This document shows positions 18,201 through 27,065 of a DNA stretch of 64,000 nt, piece by piece. The notes beneath the pieces were generated by a model that worked only from the letters and a program-made list of their open reading frames with translations, searched no databases and was not told where the DNA came from. Both the position numbers and the translations under genes were made by a program. Origin of the DNA: Fibrobacterota bacterium (GTDB lineage: Bacteria > Fibrobacterota > Chitinivibrionia > Chitinivibrionales > FEN-1185). Position 1 is the first letter of the stretch. Each line of letters starts with the position of its first letter. The DNA lies in assembly GCA_003165595.1 (NCBI GenBank), contig PLWQ01000028.1, positions 256,166-320,165 on the forward strand, given 5' to 3'.

Positions 18201-18418
18201 GGCACTTTTTCGTCGCGCGGAAAAACCGAGACGGTGCCGTTGGAATCGGCGGTCGCGGAGACCGTCACGGTCGCGACGCGGGGAGGCGAGAACTGATCGA
18301 ATGCGCAGGACACAAACAGGAGCGATGCCGAGAGCAGGATCCGGCTGGAGGCTGCGCTGCCGTTTACCTTGCGGCGTAAAGGGATCATAGCCGGAGTACG
18401 TTTGTTCGTCTCAATCAT
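15299..18418 (-). CDS. Giant lipoprotein: InlB-like repeat, FGE/SUMF1-like domain, propeller-like region, SGNH-like tail
   Basis: About 1039 aa. A hydrophobic signal ends in LLFVSC, a lipobox. Next comes a GTVSVFPRDEKVPLGSEV / GYVFTGFFG repeat of the bacterial InlB-B-like kind, then a formylglycine-enzyme-like domain (YYMDKCEVTQGMYRALMG, RLPTEAEWEYACRGG, NAFGLYDMAGNVSELV). The middle resembles TolB/PD40 blades. The end has VGSSPAYFGVDPSAI and DPNHLGYLGAQKLSGRL, like the N-terminal and D-x-x-H blocks of SGNH hydrolases. The architecture recalls a Fibrobacter succinogenes paralogous lipoprotein family (TIGR02171). Start among 18430, 18418 and 18388 is uncertain because none has a good ribosome site. 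Probably anchored in the outer membrane; substrate unknown. Confidence 0.75.
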   Translation of the reverse strand: MIETNKRTPAMIPLRRKVNGSAASSRILLSASLLFVSCAFDQFSPPRVATVTVSATADSNGTVSVFPRDEKVPLGSEVVITAQASPGYVFTGFFGSVRSTDNPLRIIASKNVSVSGRFARQPSSAQMVQIRPSGAGFEMGSRSALSSSIERPPHRVRLTYSYYMDKCEVTQGMYRALMGTNPSTANATQGTFGVGDSFPVYYVSWYDAARYCNARSKVDGYDTVYTYDAVCPLAGTCPYMLENLAVHFDRMGYRLPTEAEWEYACRGGSTSDYFWGDSSADSAGAYAWYSANSGNATHQVGRTRPNAFGLYDMAGNVSELVDDTLAPYGDSLIVNPVVPTNLTLEQFQASYQRPVRGGCFALGVTFLRSSGRIEPYPAPALVTSPHIGFRTALGVFFADTTATPPAKASDTLGITVTCAKSDLIALVGTSAIKIAFVKDDNIHRKVCYLDFTSAAPAVRVLADSTPAYGPRISANGSYVAYGSRDIGFSSPSQTTLWKLCDTAGPRDRTPASASAYLPYWWVDTLTGDTCLVCAEASTMDNLPSWITQRTMLWRLSAGKIAGAPEVITAKGSYYGGRSTNGRYLATGYPNAYLYDYSIDNRIRYFLPPYSGRDDTAQVCNLSISPSIVTPDQLMFLDFGYTQVSTVVGKPYGFHAIIFVCNSCVSCPSHVQKWFEKPAGYAEWDYVKWSNHPGFAAAVAMNQSSGSAGALFLVSLKDSSYLKVAQGDGLHDPYLWIDPTQVSELPDPYVDFAKYDVPVEANSGAQTQLTEKLKLFWKRCAAFQVAIVGSSPAYFGVDPSAIHSFSAVNMAAFMGEILLSEVFAQDYFLPHSPLKAVIMDLDPGFLNSNYYWSAPYLDGLYDSQGFQFDKNNGFWKAGIPSPVASKIAAFGPASWPDFDSTGYAKVHAAGSGWGDTIIDKGDYSIGDTFVQTNLRTVAAAADTLAAHGVSLIVVHYPENPLYKYTLSEGRYGPSRATYGLITQWLDSLCRANPFVHFYDANNDGNHDYADNEAQDPNHLGYLGAQKLSGRLDSLLRLYVR

Positions 18419-18613
18419 TTTGGCCTGCATAAGAGACGGTGCCGGACACTCGTGGTTGCGCTTGCGCCTTGTCGGAACGAAAATACATCGTTGAGTGACG
18501 TCAGGGAACATGGTCGCCCGGCGCAACGCTCCGCCACCCACCCCGATTTACAAAATGTATATTCTCGGTTGCATCCTCCTCTCGTCGATCTGGTCCTATG
18601 GCAAGGATTGGCC

Positions 18614-20056
18614 GTGCCCGGACAGGAAAAGCTCAATCTTCTGCATCTGACGAAAGGCTCCGTCTTGTACGGCGCCTCAGACGTGATCTTTGCTCTTGTA
18701 CGGTTCTTTCTCGTGGCGGTGTATACCCGCATCCTCGCTCCCGCCGAATTCGGAACCTACGCGATTATCTCGGCCACGCTCCAGTTCGTCTGCGTCGTGG
18801 TTCCCCTTGGTTTGCCTTCCGCGCTGATGGTGAAGTTCAAGGAAGACGATCCGAAGGAAATGGCCTCACAGAAAAACACCGCGATGCTCCTTCTGCTCCA
18901 GGTGTGCATCGGGCTTGGAGCGGCCTTTTTCGCATGCTCCCGGATTCTGTTTACAGCCACCGCTGTTTCGACCCTGGCTGCCTGGCTGATTCTCTGGGGT
19001 GCTTCCGATACGTTAAGCATGGTGCCCAAGGCTTCGCTTCGCTTCAACCAGAAGATCGTGTCGTTCAGCGCTGCGCGAATCTTCAGGGTGCTTGTGATGG
19101 TGGGGGTGCTCCTGTGGCTTGTAGAGATTCGCTGTACCGGGCTTGGCGCAATCGTTATTTCCGAAGCCGTGGCGGCGGCGGCCGAGCTCCTGTTTTGCTG
19201 CATATTCGACCGGTTCCTTCCCGGACCGGCCCCGCTGTGGGGCCTGGCATCGCTGGTCGGGCTCGGCATTCCGCTCACCGCTGTCGGGCTGGGCGTCTTC
19301 CTGAACGACCTTTCGGACAGATACGTGGTTTTTCTTCTTCTTGGGAATCAGGCAAACGGGTTCTACGCTGCCGCCGCAAAGATTGCCGTACTCGGTTCCT
19401 TTTGCGCCGAGGCGTTCAATTCCATGTGGTTTCCCTATTTCTTCAGATTTGCCCAGAAGAAGGAATATCAGCAGGGGGAATTGCGCGATTTTTCAGCGAA
19501 ACTCGTGATGCTTTTCGCCGCCCTTATCGGGCTTTTGTGCATTGTGCTCCCCAGGCTGGTTACCTTGCGGTTATTGGGCCGCTATTTTATTTCTCCGGCG
19601 TATCACGGTGTCGCGCTGCTTGTCGCGCCCCTCACCCTTGTTTACTTTTTCAAAATGGCGATGTACGTAGCGACGCCCGTCCTCACCTTTAAGAGGAAAA
19701 TCCTGCAACTTTCCACGATCAGCTGGGTTGCCGCCGGCCTTAATATCGCGGCGAACGTGGTCTGGTGCCGGGTTTTCGGAGAGGCTCATTTGTATGCAGC
19801 GCTCACGGCGATTGCGTTCATGACGTCGCTCTCCTACGGTGTGTGCATGGTCTGGGTTTCAAGCGCGGCAGGCCTGTTTTCGCCGCGCGCCTGGTTATTG
19901 TCGCCGATGGCTCTTTTTTCCGTTGCGTTGCTTGTGCCGGCTTTTGTGCCCCTTCCCCTCATTTTTCGGATGGCACTGTGGCTCGCGGTTGCCGCGGTTC
20001 TCTATGGGAACCAATTTGCAAACAGCAATGTCCTGAGAAGGCTGCTGAGCGAATAA
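18614..20056 (+). CDS. Wzx/MATE-like polysaccharide flippase
   Basis: A 480-aa integral membrane protein with about 12-14 hydrophobic helices. The start LLHLTKGSVLYGASDVIFALVRF and YTRILAPAEFGTYAI match the oligosaccharide flippase (RfbX/Wzx) branch of the MOP superfamily, which turns undecaprenyl-linked glycans across the inner membrane. The GTG at 18614 follows aagga at good distance; a TTG two codons earlier is also possible. It diverges from the giant lipoprotein gene. It probably serves the glycan made by the glycosyltransferases in this window. Confidence 0.85.
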   Translation: MPGQEKLNLLHLTKGSVLYGASDVIFALVRFFLVAVYTRILAPAEFGTYAIISATLQFVCVVVPLGLPSALMVKFKEDDPKEMASQKNTAMLLLLQVCIGLGAAFFACSRILFTATAVSTLAAWLILWGASDTLSMVPKASLRFNQKIVSFSAARIFRVLVMVGVLLWLVEIRCTGLGAIVISEAVAAAAELLFCCIFDRFLPGPAPLWGLASLVGLGIPLTAVGLGVFLNDLSDRYVVFLLLGNQANGFYAAAAKIAVLGSFCAEAFNSMWFPYFFRFAQKKEYQQGELRDFSAKLVMLFAALIGLLCIVLPRLVTLRLLGRYFISPAYHGVALLVAPLTLVYFFKMAMYVATPVLTFKRKILQLSTISWVAAGLNIAANVVWCRVFGEAHLYAALTAIAFMTSLSYGVCMVWVSSAAGLFSPRAWLLSPMALFSVALLVPAFVPLPLIFRMALWLAVAAVLYGNQFANSNVLRRLLSE

Positions 20057-20295
20057 CGGGAGCAGGGGAATGCGGCAGGCGAGGTCTTTGGATGACAAAG
20101 CACTCTTGCAAGAAAGAAATACCAAACCGTGATTCTTAATCGTAATGTGTACTGTGTCCCGTGCGGGTCAAATGCGCAATGCGACCAACGTGGCATTCAC
20201 AAGAGGCGCCGCAGGAATTAAATTATCGACTTTGATGTTGCCTGTAAAGCGGTCATCAAAATTTTCCGCCATTTCACCTGGATAGAACTTCTTTC

Positions 20296-22539
20296 ATGAA
20301 GAAACATTCTGGAGCCTATGCCTTTCTCGGGTGCGTTTGCCTGATTCTTGCCGGCGGCGCCCTGCGTTGGATCAATGCAGGGACAATCCTCAAGCAATTC
20401 GGCTCCTTCAAGGCCGTCAATGCCGTTGTTCCGGCAGGCAATCAACTGTGGCTTGCGACGTCGGGCGGTGTTGTCCGGTACGACAAGACAACCGGCGCGA
20501 CAAAAGTCTATTCGGCTATTTCCGACATTCCCGACATGAATCTTACCGCCGGCGTCATTGACAACACCGGAGACCTCTGGTTCGGAAGCGCATCCGGGTT
20601 CCTCACGCATTGTCATCCGCAAACCGAGACGTTCACGTCGTACAACGCACTCGCCACCGCCGTACCCAGCTGGCAAATCAGTTGCATCGTGCGAAGCGGC
20701 GGGTTCCTGTTCATCGGCACCCAGAAGGGAATCGGCGTTTTCAACATCGGGAGGCAATCATTTCAGAACGTAACGCAGTTCGGCTCCGCCACCTCCGACA
20801 GCGTGTCGGACATTCGGGTATTCGGGGACACCATCGCGGCGGTTCTTCCGGGTGGCCTCGTCTACACCGTGGTACCTGATTTCCAGAACGCAATTTTTTC
20901 CGATCCGGGAATATGGAATTTTGTTCCCTCGTCAGGCGTGGTGGGAGTAGTCCGCCAGGCCGACAGCCTGCTGTCCAGCCCCAGGATTTCGGCGCAAATC
21001 GGGTCGAACCTCTGGCAATATGCCGGGGGAGACAATGCGCTGCTGCTTAACGGCGCCCTTGTGAACAATTTCGGTTCTCCTGTAACCGGCGTTGCGCCCC
21101 TTGGCGATTCGCAGGTTGCCGTCGGCACGCGGAGTTCATTCTGGTACCTGTGCAACCTGAAGAAACAGACCTTTTTGCAGCATATGATCAACGGCCCTGA
21201 AGATTCGTATACAAAAGGATGCGCCGTTGACCAGAATGGCGTGCTCTGGTTCGTGCCCTACGATATGACCAACGGCATCGGCCAGTTTGACGGCAAGAGC
21301 TGGACTAGTTTGACCAACGATAATACGCCGAGCCTCCCCCCCATGGGCGCCGGTCCGTTTATTTGCAAAAACGCCGTCATGGTGACCTCGCAGAACGATA
21401 TCTGGGTATCAACGTTCGGTTATGGCGCAAAATGGTTCAACCGGCTCACGGGAAGGTGGTCGTCGTACGAGGACTCCCATTCGCCCTATTATGCCCATTA
21501 CGATCAGCCGTCTCCGATCGTGCGGTGGGACCCGGACTCGGTAAAGAACTGGTGGAGCTTTGTTTCGTCGACCTGCGAAGACTCTCTCGGCTACATCTGG
21601 CTGGCAAACAACAAGGCCATCACGGGAAATTTCCTTGACGTCCGGAAGCCCCGCGACAATTCGGTCTGGCGCAGCTTCAATATCAATCCGCTCGGGTACG
21701 GGACCAATCCGCTCATTACCGGGCCAATGGCCGCAAACCAGGATCGGGCCGCAAATACCCAGTATATTTACGTCGGATTCAACAGGCAGGCAGACTATTC
21801 CGGCGGCGGGCTCCTCATCCTGAGCTATTCATCGCTGGCAAACCCCCTCGATACTCAGACCCAGATGCGGGTCCAACTGTACGAGCAGCAGATATCGGTA
21901 ACGGGATTTGCGGTTGTCAACGACACGCTCGTGTGGGTCTCGGCCGAGGACGGAATTTACCGGATAACGCACAACGACACAGCGACCATTACCAAGGTCT
22001 CCACGGTTACATCGACCGCCATCTTTGAGGCAATCGCCGTGGGTACAAACGGCAAGCCCGTGTTCTGCAAGGACAAGGACCTTTACATGTACAACGACGA
22101 CGATTCCTCGCTCACCAATCTCACGAGGTGCGGTACCCTGGGCACGCCCGTAAACTGGATAACGCTCGACAAGAAGACCGGCGTGTACTGGGTCGCTGCG
22201 ACGTCCGGCTTGTACCGGTTCGACGCGGGCGACACCGGCGTAACGCAAACCGGCGCCGCGGCGGGGACCATCGACGTCTATCCGAATCCCATGTCGCGGA
22301 CGTATCTGCGGAACCAGCACCCGATCCGATTTGCCAGGTTGACCACGCAAAATCCCCAGGTCCGCATCTACGATGCATCCGGCACGCTTGTGCGCATTCT
22401 TGCTGCCGTCAATACCAGCATCATCAACTGGGACGGCACCAATACCGCCGGAAGGGTCGTGATTCCAGGTGCGTATTTCTACCAGGCGAATTCTCAAAAC
22501 GGAAAATTGTGCAGGGGAAAGATCTTCGTTATTCCGTAG
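20296..22539 (+). CDS. Secreted propeller protein with type IX-like C-terminal sorting domain
   Basis: A 747-aa protein with a signal peptide (LGCVCLILAGGALRW) and repeated blades of the two-component-regulator propeller kind (NQLWLATSGGVVRYD, GDLWFGSASGF, GVLWFVPYD, GVYWVAATSGLYRFD). After residue ~650 it has DVYPNPMSRTYLR, then VRIYDASGTLVRIL and GRVVIPGAYFYQ, an Ig-like sorting domain of the FlgD/Por-secretion type. Such proteins are exported by the type IX system and tied to the cell surface, which fits the PorU-like gene 5 kb away. Its stop overlaps the end of the convergent glycosyltransferase gene by 11 bp. Ligand unknown. Confidence 0.75.
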   Translation: MKKHSGAYAFLGCVCLILAGGALRWINAGTILKQFGSFKAVNAVVPAGNQLWLATSGGVVRYDKTTGATKVYSAISDIPDMNLTAGVIDNTGDLWFGSASGFLTHCHPQTETFTSYNALATAVPSWQISCIVRSGGFLFIGTQKGIGVFNIGRQSFQNVTQFGSATSDSVSDIRVFGDTIAAVLPGGLVYTVVPDFQNAIFSDPGIWNFVPSSGVVGVVRQADSLLSSPRISAQIGSNLWQYAGGDNALLLNGALVNNFGSPVTGVAPLGDSQVAVGTRSSFWYLCNLKKQTFLQHMINGPEDSYTKGCAVDQNGVLWFVPYDMTNGIGQFDGKSWTSLTNDNTPSLPPMGAGPFICKNAVMVTSQNDIWVSTFGYGAKWFNRLTGRWSSYEDSHSPYYAHYDQPSPIVRWDPDSVKNWWSFVSSTCEDSLGYIWLANNKAITGNFLDVRKPRDNSVWRSFNINPLGYGTNPLITGPMAANQDRAANTQYIYVGFNRQADYSGGGLLILSYSSLANPLDTQTQMRVQLYEQQISVTGFAVVNDTLVWVSAEDGIYRITHNDTATITKVSTVTSTAIFEAIAVGTNGKPVFCKDKDLYMYNDDDSSLTNLTRCGTLGTPVNWITLDKKTGVYWVAATSGLYRFDAGDTGVTQTGAAAGTIDVYPNPMSRTYLRNQHPIRFARLTTQNPQVRIYDASGTLVRILAAVNTSIINWDGTNTAGRVVIPGAYFYQANSQNGKLCRGKIFVIP

Positions 22540-23644
22540 CCCCGCCACCGGCAAGCCTCCGGGCGACAGCGGGCATCGATTCCCGCATGTAGCCAAGCAT
22601 TGTCTCCCACACCCTCGCATACGAATGATGTTCCTGCACCCATGGCCTGCCGCGCGCGCCCGCAGCCGTGCGGTATTCCTTGTCGTCAATGAGCCTCAGG
22701 AGAACGTCGTGGAGCGTATCGCCGGTGGCGAGCACAAAGGGGTGATCGGCAAGGAATGACGCGTACTCCGGCGTGAACTCGGTGACGGTAGGGATGCACA
22801 TGGCAAGTGTTTCGAGGGAATTGACGCCGTACCCCGTTCCGCCGAAGTTGCCGATCTGCTCAATTGCTATATGAGATCGCGCCTTTTCCGCAAGAACGGT
22901 GTCGCGGCTCACGCCCGTAAGGATTGCATACTCGATGTCGCGCTCCCTGGAAAGTCTTTTGAGCACAGGCTCAATAAGGTGTGTTCCCTTTGCCGCCGGG
23001 TTTGACGGCGCATGAATGATGCGGATTCTTGCGCCGGGGCTCGCCGCCCGCGGCAGAGAGGAGCAGTCGTAGGGCAGTGCCAGATATTTCAAATTCGGAT
23101 GCAGGGAGAGCAGGTCGAATTCACTGGTGAGATTGAGGCTGCTTGCCTCGTCGACGGCCCGCACGATCCCACGGCCGCGGATGTCCGGGCCGTGGTAGTG
23201 GCACACAATGGGTTTGCCGATGGCGCGAAGTTTCTTTACCCAACGCGAATCGCGGAAGAAATCAATTCCGCCGTGAAAATGGTAGATGTCGAATCCGTAC
23301 AGACCGTACTGCCTTGCCAGTCCGGAGAATTCGGGGGCGCGCCATTCGTCGCGCAGAGCGACCCATGCCGCTTCCAGCGCACCGGCCGGTTTGTACTCGT
23401 ATGTCACACCGTGCGCGGCCTGCTCCGCGATACGCCGCTGTGCCTCGGCTTCACGCCTGCGCCGGATTTCGCGCAGCCACCAGGGATCAAACAATTGCTT
23501 GTTGAGGCATATGTCCTCCGGCATGTTTCCCCGGTGTTTGTACAACGTGAGCAGGCGGCCCGAATGGCCCATCGCCTCGTACACTTTGCAAAATGTCAAG
23601 GGGACATTCACGGTATTGAAATAGGAGAAGTGCAGGCTTCTCAC
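22529..23644 (-). CDS. Glycosyltransferase, GT4-like
   Basis: A 371-aa GT-B protein. DIYHFHGGIDFFRDSRW and IVCHYHGPDIRGRG are acceptor-domain features, and IRIIHAPSNPAAKGTHLI (the R/K-x-x-x-K donor region) with FGGTGYGVNSLETLAM (E-x-x-A end of the donor loop) mark the C-terminal domain. Its GTG start overlaps the stop of the upstream glycosyltransferase by the GTGA arrangement. Third gene of an overlapping three-gene operon read leftward; probably adds a sugar in the same glycan. Confidence 0.75.
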   Translation of the reverse strand: MRSLHFSYFNTVNVPLTFCKVYEAMGHSGRLLTLYKHRGNMPEDICLNKQLFDPWWLREIRRRREAEAQRRIAEQAAHGVTYEYKPAGALEAAWVALRDEWRAPEFSGLARQYGLYGFDIYHFHGGIDFFRDSRWVKKLRAIGKPIVCHYHGPDIRGRGIVRAVDEASSLNLTSEFDLLSLHPNLKYLALPYDCSSLPRAASPGARIRIIHAPSNPAAKGTHLIEPVLKRLSRERDIEYAILTGVSRDTVLAEKARSHIAIEQIGNFGGTGYGVNSLETLAMCIPTVTEFTPEYASFLADHPFVLATGDTLHDVLLRLIDDKEYRTAAGARGRPWVQEHHSYARVWETMLGYMRESMPAVARRLAGGGATE

Positions 23645-24819
23645 CGGGGTGTTCCCTTCATGGCTTTTTCCATGAAATCAACGTATATCTTCTTCTCATT
23701 CTCCCAGCAGAACCGCTCGGCCGCGGCGCGGCAGTTGGCGCGGTAGACTGCAAGGTCCGGGAACACCGCGAGGAATTCGGCGAGTGCAGCGCGTATGCCC
23801 TCTACGCTCGACGGCGACACCACCCATCCCAGTTTCCATTCACGCACTACGCGCGAGATTTCCGGACCGTCGCTTGCGATCACCGGGATTCCGGCGTTCA
23901 CATAATCGAACAACTTACTCGGAAGCGTAACCGTCATGTTGATGCCGCGCATCTCGTGAATCACTTGCCCTAGCTGGGCGTCCTTGAGATAGTAGACGAA
24001 CTCGTCGCTCTTCACCGGGTCTGCAAAATGCACCCGGGCCGAAAGGCCGCGGTGCGCAGCCTCGCTGCGCAGCGCTTCTTTGTATTCCCCGGCCCCCACG
24101 AGCGCAAAATGCAGCGGCGTGAGAGGCTCCATGGCGCACACAAGGGGAAGAAGGCCGCGGTTTTCCGCGATCTCTCCCTTGTAAATAACGAGGGGGAGGT
24201 CGGCCGGAATCCCGAACAGTCTCCTGAGGCGACCGTCCGGGGCGGCCGCATAGTCGCTCTTGTTGGGCACATTAAGGATCGTTGCGGTATGGGAAAGTCC
24301 GTAATCACGCCTCAAAAACCGTTCCGTGGTGTTGCACACGGCGGCAACGTTCTGCGCTTGAGCGATGCCGAGCCATTCGAGCATGAACCACACGCGGCGC
24401 ATCACGGGTTTGGCCACAAGCTGGTCCACGCCCTGAAAATATTCCAACGAAAAATAATTGTACCGCGCCCGGTGAAGCCCGGCCGCGATCCTGGCAGGCA
24501 CAAGCGCGGGCGGATCAACCGCCTCATACAACCGCGCCTTCAGACGGAGCAGCACCGCCAGGAGAGAAAAGAAATAGCGAAGGAAGAAGATCTTCCCGCG
24601 TGTGGAGCCGGCCTCAATAGTAATAGGATAGGTGTCTATGCCGGGCCAGGCCGGGTCGCCCTGGCCTGGCCGTCCTTCCCACGAAACAAGCGCCACCCGG
24701 TATCCTTTTTCGACAAGGGCCGACGCCTGGCGGTGGAAAAACGGATAGAACCGGGCATCGGCCAGATGGACGATGCACACATCGTAGCGGTTCCGCGAAA
24801 TCGGTTTAGAAACGAGCAT
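23641..24819 (-). CDS. Glycosyltransferase, GT4-like
   Basis: A 392-aa GT-B protein: YDVCIVHLADARFYPFFHRQ at the start, VIYKGEIAENRGLLPLV at the donor-domain entry, and LPSKLFDYVNAGIPVIASDGPE, the typical K-x-F-E/D-Y loop of GT4 enzymes. It overlaps the upstream gene by 14 bp at the chosen start; upstream ATGs at 24858 and 24909 would overlap it more. Works in series with its neighbours on a surface glycan; the sugar is not predictable. Confidence 0.75.
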   Translation of the reverse strand: MLVSKPISRNRYDVCIVHLADARFYPFFHRQASALVEKGYRVALVSWEGRPGQGDPAWPGIDTYPITIEAGSTRGKIFFLRYFFSLLAVLLRLKARLYEAVDPPALVPARIAAGLHRARYNYFSLEYFQGVDQLVAKPVMRRVWFMLEWLGIAQAQNVAAVCNTTERFLRRDYGLSHTATILNVPNKSDYAAAPDGRLRRLFGIPADLPLVIYKGEIAENRGLLPLVCAMEPLTPLHFALVGAGEYKEALRSEAAHRGLSARVHFADPVKSDEFVYYLKDAQLGQVIHEMRGINMTVTLPSKLFDYVNAGIPVIASDGPEISRVVREWKLGWVVSPSSVEGIRAALAEFLAVFPDLAVYRANCRAAAERFCWENEKKIYVDFMEKAMKGTPR

Positions 24820-26020
24820 GGGTTCGCTTGCTTGACATAAGTGATTGGTAGACCGCATCCACTGCTGCAAAATGTTTGCCGTACGAGAAGGTTTTGGCCG
24901 CATGTGCACGGCCGGCGCCGCCGAGTTTGTTTCTGAGTCCGGCGTCGGTTGCGAGAAGCACCACCTTGCGCGCGGCTTCGGCGACGTCGAATTGCCTCAC
25001 AAGAAATCCTTGCTCGCCGTCCACAAAACATTCGCTTACGCCGCCTGAGTCAAAGGCAACCACGGGCACCGCCATGGCCATTGCCTCGAGAATGACGCCG
25101 CCCAGGCCTTCCTGATAGTTAGGAAGATGCACGAACACCGTGGTGTGAGACAGCAACGCGGGAATTTCTTCGTGCGGCATCTGGCCGGTGATGGTTATCA
25201 GGCGGTTGAGTCCCAGCTCCAGCATCAGGTCTTTCACGGCCTGATAGTAGCTCTCGTGGCCCGGCTGCTTGTCGCCCACGATAAGATACTGCAGGCGGCC
25301 CGGAGCGGCTTTTTCGCACAGCGCGGCCATGCGGATAAAATGTTCGTGGCCCTTTACACGAAGGAACTTCGCTACGGTGACCACGGCGAGCCTGCCGGGG
25401 TCGATCGTGGGAGGACGGGGAAACGAGCGTGAGGCGCCGAAAAGGCGCGGATCGGGACCGGGGTCGTATACCACCGCCGCCCGTCGGTCTCCAACGCTGC
25501 GTTTCACTGCTTGCGAAATGCACACGACGGCGCCGGCAAACATCCGGCTCCACAGGCGGAACGCGCAGCGCCCGGAACGTGTTTCTATGCTTCGCCTCAC
25601 GTGCGCCACCACGCGGGCGCCCGATGCCGCCGCGCACGGGTAAAACGGCGCGTCGATGATATCGGAAAAATGGACAAGCGCAAACCGTCCCTTGCGCATG
25701 AAGCACGTCACGCGCACAAGCGCTCCCGGCAGCGTCAGGCAGAACAAGAGGAAACCCACTCCCCGCCTTGGAGAGCGCATTCGCGCAAAGGGAACGATGG
25801 ATACCGGGACCGCGGCTGCCTTGAGCCGATCAACGAATTCGCCCGATTCCGGGAATACGGCATGCACCTGGTATCGCGGGTCCTGAGCATAGTGGGTGAT
25901 GAGCGCATAGGTGCAGATGGGCATGCCGGTATCGAATGAAGCGACCGACGAGAAGAAGCAGATTCTCGTTTTTGCAGGCTCTTTGACTATGGAGTGCGTG
26001 GCGGACCTTGATCCAATCAT
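24806..26020 (-). CDS. Glycosyltransferase, GT4-like
   Basis: A 404-aa GT4 enzyme with RICFFSSVASFDTGMPI at the N-terminus, VVTVAKFLRVKGHEHFIRM at the donor domain, and NYQEGLGGVILEAMAMAVPVV, a full E-x7-E loop with the GGVxE extension. The ATG at 26020 has ggag seven bases upstream, better than the ATG at 26047. It is the first gene of the leftward operon and ends 14 bp inside the next gene. A terminator of the convergent-side neighbour lies just upstream at 26095-26130. Confidence 0.85.
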   Translation of the reverse strand: MIGSRSATHSIVKEPAKTRICFFSSVASFDTGMPICTYALITHYAQDPRYQVHAVFPESGEFVDRLKAAAVPVSIVPFARMRSPRRGVGFLLFCLTLPGALVRVTCFMRKGRFALVHFSDIIDAPFYPCAAASGARVVAHVRRSIETRSGRCAFRLWSRMFAGAVVCISQAVKRSVGDRRAAVVYDPGPDPRLFGASRSFPRPPTIDPGRLAVVTVAKFLRVKGHEHFIRMAALCEKAAPGRLQYLIVGDKQPGHESYYQAVKDLMLELGLNRLITITGQMPHEEIPALLSHTTVFVHLPNYQEGLGGVILEAMAMAVPVVAFDSGGVSECFVDGEQGFLVRQFDVAEAARKVVLLATDAGLRNKLGGAGRAHAAKTFSYGKHFAAVDAVYQSLMSSKRTHARF

Positions 26021-26094
26021 CCGGTTTCTCCAGCAGAAAATATACATTCCCGTTGGCCGCAGTCACGGGTCCGGCCTCTGCGCGTCCCACCTCG

Positions 26095-26130
26095 AAAAAA
26101 AGAGGCCACGCCCGTTCCCGGGCCTGGCCT
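26095..26130 (-). terminator. Rho-independent terminator of the 26175-27065 gene
   Basis: On the minus strand a GC-rich stem (26130-26103; outer AGGCCA/TGGCCT, inner GCCCG/CGGGC with one mismatch) is followed by TC and seven T (26101-26095). It lies 45 bp past the stop of the leftward gene 26175-27065 and before the glycosyltransferase start at 26020, so it isolates the two units. Confidence 0.85.
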
Positions 26131-26174
26131 CCTGCAAATTGCCGTCATGCGCGGTTCGCGCGCGTCAATAGGGC

Positions 26175-27065
26175 TTATCTCCCGAAATGAATCGGCTGAG
26201 CCTCTCCCTCGCCCGAGTCGCTTGACTCGGGGGAAGCGCTCCGGGGCGGATTTCCCTGCTGACCCTCGACGTGGGGAGCCAGCGGTGGGGCAACGGCACC
26301 TATGGCCGGTTGACTCGACGGATTGGCGTTGGCCGCACCCGCAGCGGCCTGCTCTTCGGCGGTAAGGATTCTCCTGCGCACCAGCACTTTTCTGCCGTGA
26401 AGCACCTCGGTATTCTCGGGAACGATCGCCACCGGTTCTTTGGCGGCAACCGGCTGGCTGGGAGCAATGATCTGGGGCCGCGGCGGCGCAATCTCGGGCG
26501 GAGGAGAAAAGGGCGCCGGCGCAGTCGCCGCGGGTGGCTGGCTCATGGCCGGGGGTAGATCGGTCTGTGGCGGCCTGTCCATTTCCGGGGCCCGGTTTCT
26601 GTCTCTAAACTGGTTGCCCTGGGGGCGGTTGTGCCTGTCCCTGTCTCTTCTCCGAAAATCGTCGTCTCTTCCCCTGTTTGGTCTGTTGTTGTTCTGATCT
26701 GGTCTTCTCTGGGAATTCTGAGGCGTGGAAACAACGTCCTTTATTTGCTTCCTGGCGTTTTCCTGGTCGCGCTCCGCGTTCTTGAGCCTGAGATTTATGT
26801 CTCGCAGAGATTTCTCCACATGATCGACCGGCTGCGGTTCCGGCGGCGTGAAAGGCTTTGGTCTCTGATCCATCACGGGCTTCTTGTTGAAGCGGTTGTC
26901 ATCACGTCTCTTTCTGAAGTCCCGGTTGTCGTTGACAACGGGCGGGACTGCCGCAGGTTCGGGCTTTGCAACCGGCTTCTTGCCGGAAACAATAAGCACG
27001 ATTGAAATTATCTGCAGGATGATTATAATAACAGACGCTGTTACTACTATCGTTGCTAAATCCAT
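26175..27065 (-). CDS. Single-pass membrane protein with disordered Arg/Asn/Pro-rich tail
   Basis: A 296-aa protein. Residues 5-27 form one hydrophobic helix (TIVVTASVIIIILQIISIVL). The rest is low-complexity: a charged stretch RRDDNRFNKK, a short heptad-like helix near 80-110 (VEKSLRDINLRLKNAERDQ), then an Arg/Asp/Asn block (RGRDDDFRRRDRDRHNRPQG) and a Pro/Ala-rich end, with one ordered-looking island VLHGRKVLVRRRILTAEEQ. The tail should face the cytoplasm or periplasm and may bind nucleic acid or be a scaffold. No family recognised. A shorter protein with a similar N-terminal helix lies upstream (27423-27611). Confidence 0.7.
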   Translation of the reverse strand: MDLATIVVTASVIIIILQIISIVLIVSGKKPVAKPEPAAVPPVVNDNRDFRKRRDDNRFNKKPVMDQRPKPFTPPEPQPVDHVEKSLRDINLRLKNAERDQENARKQIKDVVSTPQNSQRRPDQNNNRPNRGRDDDFRRRDRDRHNRPQGNQFRDRNRAPEMDRPPQTDLPPAMSQPPAATAPAPFSPPPEIAPPRPQIIAPSQPVAAKEPVAIVPENTEVLHGRKVLVRRRILTAEEQAAAGAANANPSSQPAIGAVAPPLAPHVEGQQGNPPRSASPESSDSGEGEAQPIHFGR

